Shown in pieces: positions 29,984 to 38,879 of a stretch of DNA of 64,000 nucleotides; position 1 is the stretch's first letter; the number at the start of each line of letters is the position of its first letter. The notes beneath the pieces are model-generated. The model was given only the letters and a program-made list of their open reading frames with translations. It searched no databases and was not told the origin of the DNA. Source of the DNA: Pseudomonas sp. St316 (GTDB taxonomy: Bacteria; Pseudomonadota; Gammaproteobacteria; Pseudomonadales; Pseudomonadaceae); contig NZ_AP021901.1 in NCBI RefSeq assembly GCF_018325905.1, forward strand, positions 4,774,001 through 4,838,000. The letters are read 5' to 3'. Position numbers and translations under genes: made by a program.

Positions 29984-30865
29984 ATGCAATACATCTCGGA
30001 GATTGATCAATTGTCGAGTTACCCGAGCATCGATACGGAAGTGCTGCGTACCTTTGTCGCCATCGCCGACCAAGGCGGTTTCACCCGGGCCGGGGAATTG
30101 GTCAATCGCACCCAGTCTGCCGTCAGCATGCAGATGAAGCGGCTGGAAGAAGACGTATTGCAAAGGCGGTTGTTCGAGCGTGACGGACGCCAGGTCAAGC
30201 TCACCGCTGAAGGCCAGGTACTGCTGGGTTACGCGCGGCGGATCCTCAAGCTGCACAGCGAGGTGTTCAATACCCTGCGTGAACCGCACATGGTCGGCAC
30301 GGTGCGCATCGGCACGCCGGACGATTACGTGATGCGCTTCCTGCCAGGCATCCTGCAACGCTTCGCCCAGTTCTACCCGCTGATCGAAATTGAAGTGCAC
30401 TGCGAATCGTCCAAGCAGTTGCTGCTGCGCCAGGACCTGGACCTGTCCATCGTCACCCGCAAACCGGGGGACGAAATCGGCCAGCTGCTGCGCAAGGAAC
30501 GCTTTGTCTGGGCCGAAGCCGCCTGCTTCAACGTCCACGAACAAACACCGCTGCCGCTGGCGATGTTCAACAGTGACTGTTTCTGCCGGCAATGGGCCTG
30601 CAATGCGCTGGATGCCATGGGCCGCGATTATCGCGTGGCGTACAACAGCTCGAGCCTGTCGGCGCTCATGGCGGTGGTGGGCGCCGGCCTGGCAATCACG
30701 GCGCAACTGGAAAGCCTGCTGACCCCGGACATGCGCGTACTGGGCGAGGCTGAGGACCTGCCGGAACTGCCCGAGGCCAGCATCATGCTGATCCGCAACC
30801 TGCATAACCCATCGCCGATCACCGAGTGCCTGGCCGAGCACATCATCGAAGGCTTCAAACTTTAA
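29984..30865 (+). CDS. LysR-family transcriptional regulator
   Basis: A 293-aa regulator. The N-terminal winged helix-turn-helix spans about residues 14-70 (VLRTFVAIADQGGFTRAGELV, then RTQSAVSMQMKRLEEDV). A type-2 periplasmic-binding effector domain follows (GTVRIGTPDDYVMRFLPGIL). ATG 29984 and ATG 29975 are both possible; neither has a strong ribosome-binding site. It is divergent from the DUF1127 gene, and its 3' end overlaps the TSUP transporter gene by 11 bp. The effector is unknown. Confidence 0.88.
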   Translation: MQYISEIDQLSSYPSIDTEVLRTFVAIADQGGFTRAGELVNRTQSAVSMQMKRLEEDVLQRRLFERDGRQVKLTAEGQVLLGYARRILKLHSEVFNTLREPHMVGTVRIGTPDDYVMRFLPGILQRFAQFYPLIEIEVHCESSKQLLLRQDLDLSIVTRKPGDEIGQLLRKERFVWAEAACFNVHEQTPLPLAMFNSDCFCRQWACNALDAMGRDYRVAYNSSSLSALMAVVGAGLAITAQLESLLTPDMRVLGEAEDLPELPEASIMLIRNLHNPSPITECLAEHIIEGFKL

Positions 30866-31604
30866 AGGCGAGCAGCACCGCGCAGAGCACCAGGAAACCG
30901 CAGAACAGCCCGCGCAACAGCCGCTCCGGCAAGGCGTGGGCGACTTTCACCCCCCAACTGATGCTCAGCAGACCACCGACGGCCAGCGGCAGGCCGATTC
31001 TCCAGTCCACCTCGTGGTGAAACGCATAAGTGGCGAGCGTCACGCCGGTACTGGGCAAGGCCAGCGCCAGGGATAACCCTTGGGCGACCACCTGGCTGGT
31101 GCCAAAAATGCTGGTCAGGATCGGCGTCGCGACCACGGCCCCGCCGACGCCGAACAGACCGCCCATGGTGCCGGATGCCGCCCCCAGCACGCCGAGCCAT
31201 GGCCAGCCATAACGCATCTGCGCCGAAGCCGGTGCGTTGGCGGCGAACATGCGGGCCAGATTGTAGAGGGTCAGCGCGATCAGGAACGCGACGAAGCCGA
31301 TCCGCATGCTGTTCGCGTCGATCCCCACGGCCCAGATCGAACCAAGCCAGGCAAAGCAGAAACCCATGGAAGCCAACGGCAGGACATGGCGCAATTCGAG
31401 ACGATTGCGCTGGTGATAGCGCCACAATGCGAGCATCACGTTGGGCACTACCATGACCAGTGCGGTGCCTTGGGCCAACTGCTGGTCGAGGCCGAACCAG
31501 ACGCCCAGCACCGGAATGGCAATCAGGCCGCCACCGATCCCGAACAATCCCCCCAGGGTGCCCAATGCGGCACCGAACACCAAAAACAACACAAATTCGA
31601 ACAA
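30855..31604 (-). CDS. TSUP (TauE/SafE) family sulfite/organosulfonate-type permease
   Basis: A 249-aa protein of about eight membrane helices with the duplicated glycine-rich motifs of the family: LGGLFGIGGGLIAIPVL in the first half and MGGLFGVGGAVVATPIL in the second. The substrate is not predictable; family members export sulfite, sulfoacetate or other anions. The start appears to be TTG at 31604, because AAAGGGGA lies eight bases upstream. No ATG occurs nearby. It converges with the LysR gene and overlaps it by 11 bp. Confidence 0.85.
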   Translation of the reverse strand: MFEFVLFLVFGAALGTLGGLFGIGGGLIAIPVLGVWFGLDQQLAQGTALVMVVPNVMLALWRYHQRNRLELRHVLPLASMGFCFAWLGSIWAVGIDANSMRIGFVAFLIALTLYNLARMFAANAPASAQMRYGWPWLGVLGAASGTMGGLFGVGGAVVATPILTSIFGTSQVVAQGLSLALALPSTGVTLATYAFHHEVDWRIGLPLAVGGLLSISWGVKVAHALPERLLRGLFCGFLVLCAVLLAFKV

Positions 31605-31750
31605 GACGATTCCCCTTTCCTCAAGGCCCTTATCCTACGCAGTCGGCGCTAGCTGGGGAACGTAACATCTGATCAGAACGTCAAAATTATCTGGCGCATT
31701 AAAGGTTCGCCCGCTAGATTTATCACGATCATTGATTGAAGGTTTTTGCC

Positions 31751-32212
31751 ATGAGCACCCCGCGCGACACCCCCGAAGCCTGCGAAGCCCTGTTGCTCGA
31801 CAACCAGGTCTGTTTCGCCCTGCACTCCACGTCGCTGCTGATGACCAAAGTCTATAAGCCGCTGCTGCAGGCCCTGGGCCTGACGTATCCGCAATACCTG
31901 GCGATGATGGTGCTGTGGGAAAAAGACGGCTTGACCGTCGGTGAAATCAGCACCCGCCTGCTCACCGATCCCGGTTCGCTGACCCCACTGCTCAAGCGCC
32001 TGGAAGCTGAAGGCCTGTTGAGCCGCACCCGCAGCCGGGAAGACGAACGCGTGGTGATTGTCGAACTCACCGCGCAAGGACGAGCCCTGCAGCAAAAGGC
32101 CCTCGACATCCCCCAATGCATCCTCGCCGCCAGCGGCCAGACCCTGGAGCAGTTGAAGAAGCTGCAACTTGACCTGCAGGCACTGCGCGGGCATTTGCAA
32201 GACAGCCTTTGA
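31751..32212 (+). CDS. ohrR: OhrR organic-hydroperoxide sensor (MarR family)
   Basis: A 153-aa MarR-type repressor. The peroxide-sensing Cys21 lies in LDNQVCFALHSTSLLMTKVYKP. The tyrosines in LGLTYPQYLAMMVLWE and the wing (RSREDERVVIVELT) fit OhrR. It represses ohr in other bacteria until the Cys is oxidised. The ohr gene follows on the same strand, but 511 bp of repeats and promoter DNA lie between, so ohr has its own promoter. ATG 31751 gives MSTPRDTPEAC; a GTG/ATG further upstream is less likely. Paralogue of OspR at 17621-18082. Confidence 0.9.
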   Translation: MSTPRDTPEACEALLLDNQVCFALHSTSLLMTKVYKPLLQALGLTYPQYLAMMVLWEKDGLTVGEISTRLLTDPGSLTPLLKRLEAEGLLSRTRSREDERVVIVELTAQGRALQQKALDIPQCILAASGQTLEQLKKLQLDLQALRGHLQDSL

Positions 32213-32234
32213 CTTACCTGCAACTGACCCACCG

Positions 32235-32510
32235 CTATCGCGAGCAAGCTCGCTCCCACACTTGATGCTCAGCGGCTATAAATCTGCGTTCGATGCGAAT
32301 CCAGTGTGGGAGCGAGCTTGCTCGCGATGGCGGCACTTCCCCACACTTGATGCTCAGCGGCTATAAATCCGCGTTCGATGCGAATCCAATGTGGGAGCGA
32401 GCTTGCTCGCGATGGCGGCACTTCCCCACACTTGATGCTCAGCGGCTATAAATCTGCGTTCGATGCGAATCCAATGTGGGAGCGAGCTTGCTCGCGATGG
32501 CGGCTTCCTT
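32235..32510. repeat. Three tandem 85-bp REPIN units
   Basis: After a single inverted arm (32235-32259), an 85-bp unit starting CTTGATGCTCAGCGGCTATA occurs at 32261, 32346 and 32431. Units differ at only a few bases. Each contains one GTGGGAGCGAGCTTGCTCG arm plus an identical non-REP segment. It is a direct tandem amplification of half a REPIN with its spacer. Confidence 0.92.
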
Positions 32511-32626
32511 CCGCTCCCTGATCTGTACTTGCCCATCTAAAATTTTTTTGCTGCGCTAAAACGCTCTAGATCAAGGGTTACACGCCCTTTCAGTGGCGCA
32601 AATTCAGCTCGTCTCGAAAATTTATC

Positions 32627-32691
32627 TTGCGCGCAAAATATTAGCGCTATACATTCATCTCGCACCTACTTAGCGCGCAAACATTTAGCGC
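32627..32691 (+). promoter_or_regulatory. ohr promoter with probable OhrR operator repeats
   Basis: TTGCGCGCAAAATATTAGCG (32627) recurs imperfectly as TAGCGCGCAAACATTTAGCG (32671), 44 bp later, about four helical turns. TTGCGCGCAA is a perfect palindrome. TATACA at 32648-32653 could be the -10 with TTGCGC as an imperfect -35 (15-bp spacer). OhrR operators in other bacteria are AT-rich palindromes next to the promoter; the assignment is inferred from position. Confidence 0.5.
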
Positions 32692-32723
32692 AACAAAACC
32701 AACCCAGGAACGAGGCTCTCATC

Positions 32724-33143
32724 ATGCAAACTCTCTACACCGCAATCGCAACCTCCACCGGCGGCCGTGATGGTCGTGCGATCTCCAGTGACAACATCCT
32801 CGACGTCAAACTCGCCACACCCAAGGAACTCGGCGGTGCAGGTGGTGCGGCGACCAACCCTGAGCAACTGTTCGCCGCCGGCTATTCGGCCTGCTTCATC
32901 GGCGCACTGAAATTCGTGGCCAGCCAGAGCAAACGCAAGATCCCGGACGACGCCTCGATTACCGCCCATGTCGGCATCGGCCAGATCCCCGGCGGTTTCG
33001 GCCTCGACATCGACCTGCACATCAGCCTGCCAGGGCTGGAACAGGCCGACGCGCAAAGCCTGGTGGACGCGGCTCACCAAGTCTGCCCGTACTCCAACGC
33101 CACCCGCGGCAACGTTGATGTGCGCCTGCACGTCACCGTCTGA
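32724..33143 (+). CDS. ohr: Organic hydroperoxide reductase Ohr
   Basis: A 139-aa OsmC/Ohr-family thiol peroxidase for organic and fatty-acid hydroperoxides. The two redox cysteines are C57 (AAGYSACFIGALKF) and C121 (AAHQVCPYSNATRG). The catalytic Arg lies in STGGRDGRAIS and Glu48 in NPEQLFAAGY. Reduction in this family needs lipoylated proteins. A good ribosome-binding site is present before the ATG. A secreted esterase gene follows after 35 bp and may be co-transcribed. Confidence 0.95.
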   Translation: MQTLYTAIATSTGGRDGRAISSDNILDVKLATPKELGGAGGAATNPEQLFAAGYSACFIGALKFVASQSKRKIPDDASITAHVGIGQIPGGFGLDIDLHISLPGLEQADAQSLVDAAHQVCPYSNATRGNVDVRLHVTV

Positions 33144-33178
33144 CCACCGACCCTGGACCCGAACCTAAGGAGATGCAC

Positions 33179-34192
33179 ATGAACACGCTCAGCAAAGCCC
33201 TGACCGGCACCCTTCTCGCGCTCAGCGTCAGCAGCGCCTTCGCCGACGGCATCGTCGAACACAACACCCAGGCGTTTCTCGACGCGCTGAATGCCGGCAC
33301 CGGCAAGCCATTGGAGCAGCTGTCGCCCAAGGACGCCCGCGCCATCCTGGTCGGCGCCCAGGCAGGTGTGAAACTGACCTTGCCCAAGGCTGACGTCAGC
33401 GAGAAAACCATCCAGGTCGATGGCCAGCCGATCAGCCTGACCATCGTCCGGCCGGCCGGAATCAAGGGTGAGCTGCCCGTGTTCATGTTTTTCCACGGCG
33501 GCGGTTGGGTCCTGGGAGACTTCCCGACCCATGAACGGCTGGTTCGGGATCTGGTGGCGGGTTCGGGCGCCGTCGCGGTGTTCGTCAACTACACGCCCTC
33601 ACCCGAGGCGCACTATCCGGTGGCGATCAACCAGGCTTATGCGGCGACGAAATGGGTGGCCGAACACGGCAAGCAAATCAACGTCGATGGCAAACGCCTG
33701 GCCGTGGTGGGCAACAGCGTCGGCGGCAACATGGCGGCCGTCGTGGCGCTGATGGCCAAGGACAAGGGCACTCCGGCGATCCGTTTCCAGGCCCTGTTGT
33801 GGCCGGTAACCGATGCCAGCTTCGAGACGGCGTCCTACAACCAGTTCGCCGAAGGACACTTCCTCAGTAAAAACATGATGAAGTGGTTCTGGGACAACTA
33901 CACCACCGATGCCGGGCAACGCAGCGAGATCTATGCCTCGCCGTTACGCGCCAGCACCGCACAACTCAAGGGCCTGCCTCCCGCGCTGGTACAGACCGCC
34001 GAGGCCGATGTGTTGCGCGATGAGGGTGAAGCCTATGCCCGCAAACTGGACGCCGCCGGAGTGCCCGTCACCGCCGTGCGCTACAACGGCATGATCCACG
34101 ACTATGGCTTGCTCAACGTGGTGAGCCAGGTGCCAGCGGTGCGTTCGGCGATGTTGCAGGCGTCCGAAGAGCTCAAACAGCACTTGAAATAA
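33179..34192 (+). CDS. Secreted alpha/beta hydrolase (hormone-sensitive-lipase type esterase)
   Basis: A 337-aa protein with a Sec signal peptide ([20 protein letters not shown], cleavage near AFA-D). The oxyanion motif HGGGW ([15 protein letters not shown]) and nucleophile motif G-N-S-V-G-G ([14 protein letters not shown]) place it in the HSL/family IV esterases. The acid and base are probably the Asp in [13 protein letters not shown] and the His in [10 protein letters not shown]. Expected substrates are short-chain esters. Start is ATG 33179, AGGAG six bases upstream. Close downstream of ohr, so peroxide-linked expression is possible. Confidence 0.87.
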   Translation: MNTLSKALTGTLLALSVSSAFADGIVEHNTQAFLDALNAGTGKPLEQLSPKDARAILVGAQAGVKLTLPKADVSEKTIQVDGQPISLTIVRPAGIKGELPVFMFFHGGGWVLGDFPTHERLVRDLVAGSGAVAVFVNYTPSPEAHYPVAINQAYAATKWVAEHGKQINVDGKRLAVVGNSVGGNMAAVVALMAKDKGTPAIRFQALLWPVTDASFETASYNQFAEGHFLSKNMMKWFWDNYTTDAGQRSEIYASPLRASTAQLKGLPPALVQTAEADVLRDEGEAYARKLDAAGVPVTAVRYNGMIHDYGLLNVVSQVPAVRSAMLQASEELKQHLK

Positions 34193-34220
34193 CTGGGCTC
34201 CGGAGCCTTTGTGGCAAGGG

Positions 34221-34307
34221 CTGTGGGAGCAAGGCTTGCCCGCGATGAAAGCAGCGCGGTGTCTCTGGAACCGAGGTCTCTGTATCGCGAGCAAGCTTTG
34301 CTCCCAC
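34221..34307. repeat. REPIN-like doublet
   Basis: CTGTGGGAGCAAGGCTTGCC and (reverse complement) TGTGGGAGCAAAGCTTGCTC flank about 40 bp, downstream of the esterase gene. Confidence 0.85.
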
Positions 34308-34351
34308 ACAAGCTCCCGCGGTCCCCGGTCTAAACAGGAGACAGCGGACAC

Positions 34352-34382
34352 AAAAAAGCCCGACTCAATGGTCGGGCTTTTT
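34352..34382. terminator. Bidirectional terminator between the esterase and efp genes
   Basis: AAAGCCCGAC and GTCGGGCTTT flank a 6-nt loop, with A- and T-runs on either side. It serves efp on the minus strand, 18 bp after its stop. Confidence 0.9.
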
Positions 34383-34399
34383 CATACACAAGGCTTCGC

Positions 34400-34969
34400 T
34401 TATTTAGCGCGGCCTTTGTAGGAACCGCCTTCGCGGGTATCGATCTCGATCATGTCGCCGATTTCGATGAAGTCAGCTACCGACAGCTCGGTACCGTTCT
34501 TCAGTTTGGCAGGCTTCATCACCTTGCCGGAAGTGTCACCGCGAGCGGAGCCTTCGGTGTAGTCAACCTGACGCACGATGGTGGTCGGCAGTTCTACGGA
34601 AACCAGGCGCTCTTCGAAGAACACGGCTTCGCAGACGTCGGTCATGCCTTCTTCGATGAACGGCAGAACGCTTTCGATGTCTTCGGCGTTCAGCTCGTAC
34701 ATGGTGTAGTCAGTGGTGTCCATGAACGTGTAGGTGTCGCCGCTGATGAAGGACAGCGTCGCTTCTTTGCGGTCGAGGATCACGTCGTCCAGTTTGTCGT
34801 CGGCGCTGTAGACGATCTCGGTCTTGTAACCGGTCAGCAGGTTCTTCAGCTTGGTCTTCATGATCGCGCTGTTACGACCCGACTTGGTGAACTCAGCTTT
34901 CTGAACCAGCCAAGGATCGTTTTCGAGACGGATCACGGTCCCGGGTTTCAGTTCTTTACCAGTTTTCAT
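34400..34969 (-). CDS. efp: Elongation factor P (arginine-32 type)
   Basis: A 189-aa three-domain translation factor that rescues ribosomes stalled at polyproline. Residue 32, at the tip that enters the peptidyl-transferase centre, is Arg (TKSGR32NSA) and not the Lys of E. coli. This predicts EarP-type rhamnosylation, and earP is the next gene upstream on the same strand. Domain III ends [22 protein letters not shown] 34969. Confidence 0.96.
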   Translation of the reverse strand: MKTGKELKPGTVIRLENDPWLVQKAEFTKSGRNSAIMKTKLKNLLTGYKTEIVYSADDKLDDVILDRKEATLSFISGDTYTFMDTTDYTMYELNAEDIESVLPFIEEGMTDVCEAVFFEERLVSVELPTTIVRQVDYTEGSARGDTSGKVMKPAKLKNGTELSVADFIEIGDMIEIDTREGGSYKGRAK

Positions 34970-35017
34970 TACGAATATCCGAATTTGGATGGGATTGACA
35001 AAAATCTAGGCCGCGTA

Positions 35018-36151
35018 TCATATCCAATTTCCATAAAACTTCACCAGCGCCGCGGCAAGATCGGCTCGCGAGGCCTGTTCCAGACACCATGCCTGGGCAT
35101 GTTCGGCCAGTTCCTGCTGGTGTTCACGGGTCGATTTCCAGTGTTCGGCCATGTCCTGGCCGGCATTCCAGGCGCGCCACAGACCGCTGATCGCTTTTTG
35201 CGCCGCGGGCGAAAGCCCCTGGGTGTAAAGCCTGAGGAACGCCTCGAGTTTTTCCAGGTGGACGTCTTCTTCCTGCTGATAGATGTGCCAGAGCAGCGGC
35301 CGTCCCGACCATTGGGCACGCACGAAGGAGTCTTCGCCACGCACGGCGTTGAAATCGCAACACCAGAGCAGTTGATCGTACTGGTCCTGTCGGACGAACG
35401 GCAGCACCTGTACCGTCAAAGCCCCGCGTCGATGCAACGCCCCCACCTTCAGGCCATCGATCCCGAGCCAGCGCTCGACATCCCCCAGCACCCGCCCCTC
35501 GGGAACCAGCACATGAAACGCCTGGGTATCGCTTGCCATGGCGTCGAACCAGCTCGCCAACCCGACGTTCTCGTAGGCAAACAGCGAGATCAGGCAGGTC
35601 TGCGGCGCCCGCTCGACGCCCAGCCCTTGCAGGAACATTCGTTGCGCCTCGGTATCCTGCTGAAATTGCCGGCGGCGCTCCAGAAGCCCCGCCTCACGCA
35701 GCAGGCCACCTGTTCCTTCCTGGAAGCCCGGGAAAAAGAAATATTTCTGCACGTGTTTGTATTTGACCGACGGCAGGCCGTGGCAACCGATCACCCAGTC
35801 CTCGGCGCTCAAATAATCAAGGTTCATCCACAGGGGCGTCGTCTGGCGCGCGGCCATCGCATCCATGTAGGCGCTCGGCAACTGGCAGGCAAACGCAGCG
35901 ATCACCACGTCGGCGGCTTCGGTGGCCGCCCACTCCCCGGGCCAGTGACGCACTTGCACGCCCTGCTGCCATTGCTCGGACAGGGTGATGTCGATTTCCG
36001 GGCAAATTCGTTCGAAGGCACGCAGGTCGTCGACCCATAGCCGCACCGCACATCGATGCTCGGCCACCAACTGCCGAGCCAGGCGCCAAGTGACACCAAT
36101 GTCGCCAAAGTTATCGACGACGGTGCAAAAAATATCCCAACGCACGGTCAT
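35018..36151 (-). CDS. earP: EF-P arginine rhamnosyltransferase EarP
   Basis: A 377-aa GT-B glycosyltransferase that transfers rhamnose from dTDP-rhamnose to Arg32 of EF-P. The N-terminal motif CTVVDNFGDIGVTWRLA carries Asp13, Phe15 and Asp17; Asp13 and Asp17 are essential in P. putida EarP. The later nucleotide-binding region reads VLPFVRQDQYDQLLWCCDFNAVRGEDSFVRAQW. It lies 48 bp upstream of efp on the same strand, the usual pairing, so enzyme and substrate are probably co-expressed. Confidence 0.95.
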   Translation of the reverse strand: MTVRWDIFCTVVDNFGDIGVTWRLARQLVAEHRCAVRLWVDDLRAFERICPEIDITLSEQWQQGVQVRHWPGEWAATEAADVVIAAFACQLPSAYMDAMAARQTTPLWMNLDYLSAEDWVIGCHGLPSVKYKHVQKYFFFPGFQEGTGGLLREAGLLERRRQFQQDTEAQRMFLQGLGVERAPQTCLISLFAYENVGLASWFDAMASDTQAFHVLVPEGRVLGDVERWLGIDGLKVGALHRRGALTVQVLPFVRQDQYDQLLWCCDFNAVRGEDSFVRAQWSGRPLLWHIYQQEEDVHLEKLEAFLRLYTQGLSPAAQKAISGLWRAWNAGQDMAEHWKSTREHQQELAEHAQAWCLEQASRADLAAALVKFYGNWI

Positions 36152-36272
36152 TCCCGACTCCCTGTGGCAAAGGCCTGATTGTCCCGAATAAACCGATCAC
36201 GCAGAAGAGCCGACGGCGATTAATCTTCATGCGACAATCACCGCCTGCCCATGACCCTGCCAGGAAGCAGCC

Positions 36273-36659
36273 ATGCCCGATCACTCGACACCCTCGCGCC
36301 TCACCGCTTTGCAATTGACCTTTAGCATCGCCCTGGGCCTGTGGCTGGGGTTTCTCGCCATCGTGTTGACGGGCTGGCTGCTGTCCAGATTCCTGTTCAA
36401 CGAACAACTGGCACCCGTGGCCGCCGCCGTCCATCAATTGGCGCAACCACCGGCGGTGCAACCACCCCCGGAGCCACCTACACCGATGTTCGAGCAGTAC
36501 CAGCAGAACCTGCAGAAGAACGAGCAGCGCCAAGCGCTCGATCAGGCCCGCAACAATCCGCGCAACCTGTCCAACCCCAAGTGCCAGTTCTGGCTGCAAC
36601 AGGACCAGAATGCACCCAGTGAAAAAAGCCGCGCCAACGTTCTGCAATTCTGCGAATGA
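36273..36659 (+). CDS. Small single-pass membrane protein of unknown function
   Basis: A 128-aa protein I do not recognise. It has one membrane helix (about residues 17-41, FSIALGLWLGFLAIVLTGWLL) and then a proline-rich stretch (QPPAVQPPPEPPTP). The polar C-terminal part has two cysteines (PKCQFWLQQD and LQFCE) and is probably periplasmic. The Pro-rich stretch may depend on EF-P, whose gene is nearby. The stop overlaps the start of the Gre-like gene (ATGA), so the two are translationally coupled. Confidence 0.75.
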   Translation: MPDHSTPSRLTALQLTFSIALGLWLGFLAIVLTGWLLSRFLFNEQLAPVAAAVHQLAQPPAVQPPPEPPTPMFEQYQQNLQKNEQRQALDQARNNPRNLSNPKCQFWLQQDQNAPSEKSRANVLQFCE

Positions 36660-37144
36660 CCATGAACAAACAGACCGTCCACCAGTTGATTCTCGACAAG
36701 CTCAAGATTGATCTCGACATCGCCGAACGCGCCGCGCAGACCGCCTACGAAACAGCGACCCACGAAGAAAACATCGCCGAGAACAAGTACGACACCCTGG
36801 GCCTTGAGGCGTCCTACCTCGCCGCCGGACAAGCCAGGCGCGTGGAAGAAATCCGCCAGGCCCTCACCCTCTGCCAGAACCTGGCGCTAAGGCCTTACGA
36901 CGAGCAGCGCGGTATTCAGGTCGGCACCTTGATCGGGCTGGAAGATGAGGATGGCCGCCAGCAATGGCTCTTCCTGGGGCCGGATGCGGCGGGCTTGAAG
37001 GTCTCGCTGGTGGGCCAGCCGATCACCGTCATCACTCCTCGCTCACCGCTGGGCCGCAATCTTTTGGGCAAGTTCGAAGGGGATGAAGTAGAGATCGTGG
37101 TAGCGGGCGCCCGGCAACAGTTCGCTGTCACCGAGGCGATCTAG
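36656..37144 (+). CDS. Gre-like transcription factor with altered coiled-coil tip
   Basis: A 162-aa protein with the two-part Gre plan: an N-terminal helical hairpin (about 5-75) and a C-terminal FKBP-like domain (GTLIGLEDEDG, then TPRSPLGRNLLGKFEGDEVEIVV). In GreA and GreB the tip carries an Asp three residues before Glu (as in GDRSENAEY of GreB in this window). Here the tip reads EENIAENKYDT, so the Glu is kept but the Asp position is Asn. RNA-cleavage stimulation may be altered; it could compete in the polymerase channel. ATG 36656 overlaps the previous stop; ATG 36662 is an alternative. Confidence 0.78.
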   Translation: MTMNKQTVHQLILDKLKIDLDIAERAAQTAYETATHEENIAENKYDTLGLEASYLAAGQARRVEEIRQALTLCQNLALRPYDEQRGIQVGTLIGLEDEDGRQQWLFLGPDAAGLKVSLVGQPITVITPRSPLGRNLLGKFEGDEVEIVVAGARQQFAVTEAI

Positions 37145-37194
37145 TGGCCTGTACGGTTAATTTGAGTGCACGAATTAGCCACACAGGCCACTAG
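37141..37194. repeat. 12-bp inverted repeat between convergent genes
   Basis: CTAGTGGCCTGT and ACAGGCCACTAG are perfect complements 30 bp apart. The left arm includes the stop codon of the Gre-like gene, and the right ends 3 bp before the cysB stop. There is no T-run, so a plain rho-independent terminator is unlikely. Confidence 0.7.
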
Positions 37195-37197
37195 GCC

Positions 37198-38181
<984 letters not shown>

Positions 38182-38282
38182 TCAAAGCAGTTGGACGCCA
38201 CGGGCATCAGCGACGGTATATAACTATATGAAAGGTTTAGACAATAAATCTAGAACTTTTTATAAAAAGCCATCATTTAGCC

Positions 38283-38783
38283 TCAGCCCTCTCCCTGGCG
38301 TCGGCGCTGTACCAGCGGTACCAGGTAGACCGGTACCCGGGATAACTGCAATACCCGTGCAGCGGTTCTGCCCAAGGGGATCTCACCGCTTGCCCCTTGG
38401 CAATGACTGCCTACGATCAGCAAATCGACGGAGAGTTTCGCAGCCTGCTCCAGGATGACCTGGGAAGGATCGCCCTGGTATACCCTGACCGACTTGATCA
38501 GTTTCAAATCCTGCTGCCCTTCCCCCAACTCCTCGCGAAAACTGTCGAGCACCCGCTGTTCGATATTGGCCATCACCGTATTCAGACCTTGGCGGTGGAA
38601 TTCGTTCAGCGCCTGCTCGTCGAGATAGCTTTGCAACACCGACTCGGCGAACAACCCCATCGGTTCTACCGCATGCACCACATACAACTCGGCTTCAAAC
38701 GTCCGTGCCAACGCCAAGGCATGCTGCATCACATAAGGGGCGTACAAGCCCAGGTCTGTGGCGTACAGCATCGAACGAATCAT
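38283..38783 (-). CDS. Universal stress protein family protein
   Basis: A 166-aa single UspA domain. It starts MIRSMLYATDLGLYAPYVMQHALALAR, typical of the fold, and ends DLLIVGSHCQGASGEIPLGRTAARVLQLSRVPVYLVP. The ATP-loop GxxGx(9)G(S/T) is imperfect because GRTA replaces the usual GS, so ATP binding is uncertain. It follows cysB in the same orientation as the nucleotidase gene upstream. Confidence 0.88.
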   Translation of the reverse strand: MIRSMLYATDLGLYAPYVMQHALALARTFEAELYVVHAVEPMGLFAESVLQSYLDEQALNEFHRQGLNTVMANIEQRVLDSFREELGEGQQDLKLIKSVRVYQGDPSQVILEQAAKLSVDLLIVGSHCQGASGEIPLGRTAARVLQLSRVPVYLVPLVQRRRQGEG

Positions 38784-38879
38784 GTGACCTCCTCGCGTGC
38801 CAAAATGGCGGAGATTGATTCAGCTTAGCAGCGCCTTGGAGACTGCGACGTGCGGCTTGACGTCCCGGACCAAGGGCAG

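Larger units (their letters stand above)
32213..32723. other. ohrR-ohr intergenic region
   Basis: It contains an arrayed REPIN (32235-32510) and then about 200 bp of AT-richer ohr promoter DNA with repeated TAGCGC/GCGCAA motifs. No gene is seen. Confidence 0.7.

Noticed and set aside
32235..32510. CRISPR-like array of regular repeats
   Set aside because: The 85-bp units are nearly identical throughout and there are no variable spacers or cas genes. It is a tandem REPIN.
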